From the NCBI GenBank assembly GCA_025980625.1, contig JAICXG010000045.1, positions 1 through 14,763 on the forward strand: a stretch of 14,763 bases of DNA, written 5' to 3'. This DNA is from Chthoniobacterales bacterium. Lineage in GTDB: Bacteria; Verrucomicrobiota; Verrucomicrobiia; Chthoniobacterales; UBA10450. A model generated the notes under the pieces. The model did no database searches, had not been told where the DNA came from, and was given only the letters and a program-made list of their open reading frames with translations. Below, piece after piece: positions 14,192 to 14,763 of the stretch. Position 1 is the stretch's first letter; each line of letters starts with the position of its first letter. Position numbers and translations under genes: made by a program.

Positions 14192-14701
14192 TTAGTGTTC
14201 GCCTTCGTCCGGCGGGACAGGCGGAGGTAACTCATTGCGAAATTCGCGATGGCGAATTTTGCCCCCGGCATAGGCAATGTAACCGCCCATCCCAAGGACG
14301 ACGACTGAGAAAAACAATGTGACCACAGCCAGAATGAGTCCGCTCCTCGGCCATTTCAACGGAGCAAAGATCGCAATCGCTGCGACGACGGCAAGCGCGT
14401 AGAAAAATCCAACTAACTCGTCCGCGCGATGGGCGTGCGCCTTTAGCCATGCGTCGCCTGTGTCATCCGCGATGGAAAGAACTCGATCGTATGCCTCGTT
14501 ACCGTAGTGTGCGACCGGCCAGGCGACTGCACTACAGACAAGAATGAGTGCGAGGGTTGCAATCTGGGCGGGACGGCTGCGCAGGATAAGAGCGATGACG
14601 AGTCCAAGTATTCCCATCGCCAATCCATAGACGGGGAGCGGATTAATCAGGACGTGAATGTATTCTGGCTGGCTAAGATCCTGGATAAAAGAAGCAATCA
14701 T
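14192..14701 (-). CDS. Four-helix membrane protein of unknown function
   Basis: A 169-residue membrane protein. Hydrophobic helices lie at about 22-41, 46-65, 97-114 and 121-145, and a proline- and acid-rich tail ends 'PPPVPPDEGEH'. Histidines at membrane edges (H16 in 'YIHVLINPLPVYG', H65 in 'WPVAHYG', H89 and H91) recall small haem- or metal-binding four-helix proteins such as DUF2231, but I cannot assign a family. The ATG is preceded by GGGAG seven bases upstream, a good Shine-Dalgarno that lies inside the tail of the preceding gene. trmD follows three bases after the stop, so the two are almost surely cotranscribed. Confidence 0.8.
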   Translation of the reverse strand: MIASFIQDLSQPEYIHVLINPLPVYGLAMGILGLVIALILRSRPAQIATLALILVCSAVAWPVAHYGNEAYDRVLSIADDTGDAWLKAHAHRADELVGFFYALAVVAAIAIFAPLKWPRSGLILAVVTLFFSVVVLGMGGYIAYAGGKIRHREFRNELPPPVPPDEGEH

Positions 14702-14704
14702 GGC

Positions 14705-14763
14705 TCACTCCCGTGTTAGTTCGAAATCCTTCTTGGTTCGCGAATCGGCGCGTATTTCTTCCA
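14705..14763 (-). CDS. C-terminal end of an unidentified gene (partial)
   Basis: On the minus strand one frame enters from the right edge and encodes 'EEIRADSRTKKDFELTRE' before a TGA at 14707-14705. The stop falls three bases before the ATG of the four-helix membrane gene, whose Shine-Dalgarno (GGGAG) is in these last codons, as is typical inside an operon. One other frame stops slightly earlier (TAA), so the frame choice is by spacing and by the plausible charged tail. Too little is present to name it. Confidence 0.42.
   Translation of the reverse strand, partial: EEIRADSRTKKDFELTRE

Noticed and set aside
1..14763. CRISPR array, insertion sequence or prophage
   Set aside because: No regularly spaced direct repeats, terminal inverted repeats with a transposase, integrase or phage structural genes were seen.

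Overview
The window reads as a chromosomal segment of a moderately GC-rich bacterium (roughly 58-60% GC by eye). The style of several proteins fits a soil Verrucomicrobiota (Spartobacteria/Chthoniobacterales-like) genome better than a proteobacterium: the TrmD 'VLTNGAIAAVIVVDA' variant, CHASE8-type kinases with an 'HNVGNVLNS' histidine box, and a single-chain membrane EtfD. This placement is inferred from family resemblance. No marker gene here proves it. I see no CRISPR array, insertion sequence, integrase or phage gene.

Region 1 (1-4175), signalling. Two sensor kinase genes lie on the minus strand and overlap by ATGA. The upstream one (1980-4001) is a membrane CHASE8-HAMP-PAS kinase. The downstream one (1983 to beyond the left edge) is a soluble REC-PAS-kinase-REC hybrid. 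Together they look like a phosphorelay. A 174-bp gap separates them from a divergent gene.

Region 2 (4176-6157). The divergent gene encodes a single-pass membrane protein with a TolB/FlgO-like domain and a long TPR array. A tRNA-Pro(GGG) gene converges on it from the minus strand.

Region 3 (6224-7700). A minus-strand cluster encodes a 48-residue hydrophobic protein, a DoxX-like membrane protein and an AcuC/HDAC-type zinc deacetylase. The last two genes overlap by GTGA.

Region 4 (7701-8640). A plus-strand hypothetical gene follows a near-consensus sigma70-type promoter. A second near-consensus promoter lies in the next gap.

Region 5 (8641-13527). Four plus-strand genes form an apparently complete electron route: acyl-CoA dehydrogenase, EtfB, EtfA, then a membrane Fe-S/CCG-domain ETF:quinone oxidoreductase (EtfD type). 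The dehydrogenase has lost the usual C-terminal catalytic glutamate and carries one at the isovaleryl-CoA-dehydrogenase position instead. The first three genes are joined by NTGA overlaps with GTG and TTG starts.

Region 6 (13520-14763). trmD, a four-helix membrane protein and the tail of an unidentified gene lie on the minus strand. trmD converges on etfD with an 8-bp overlap.

I found no clearly new system. The observations most worth checking are the relocated catalytic residue, the heptamer GTTAGGC/GCCTAAC seen ten times, the two strong promoters, and the palindromes in front of etfD.
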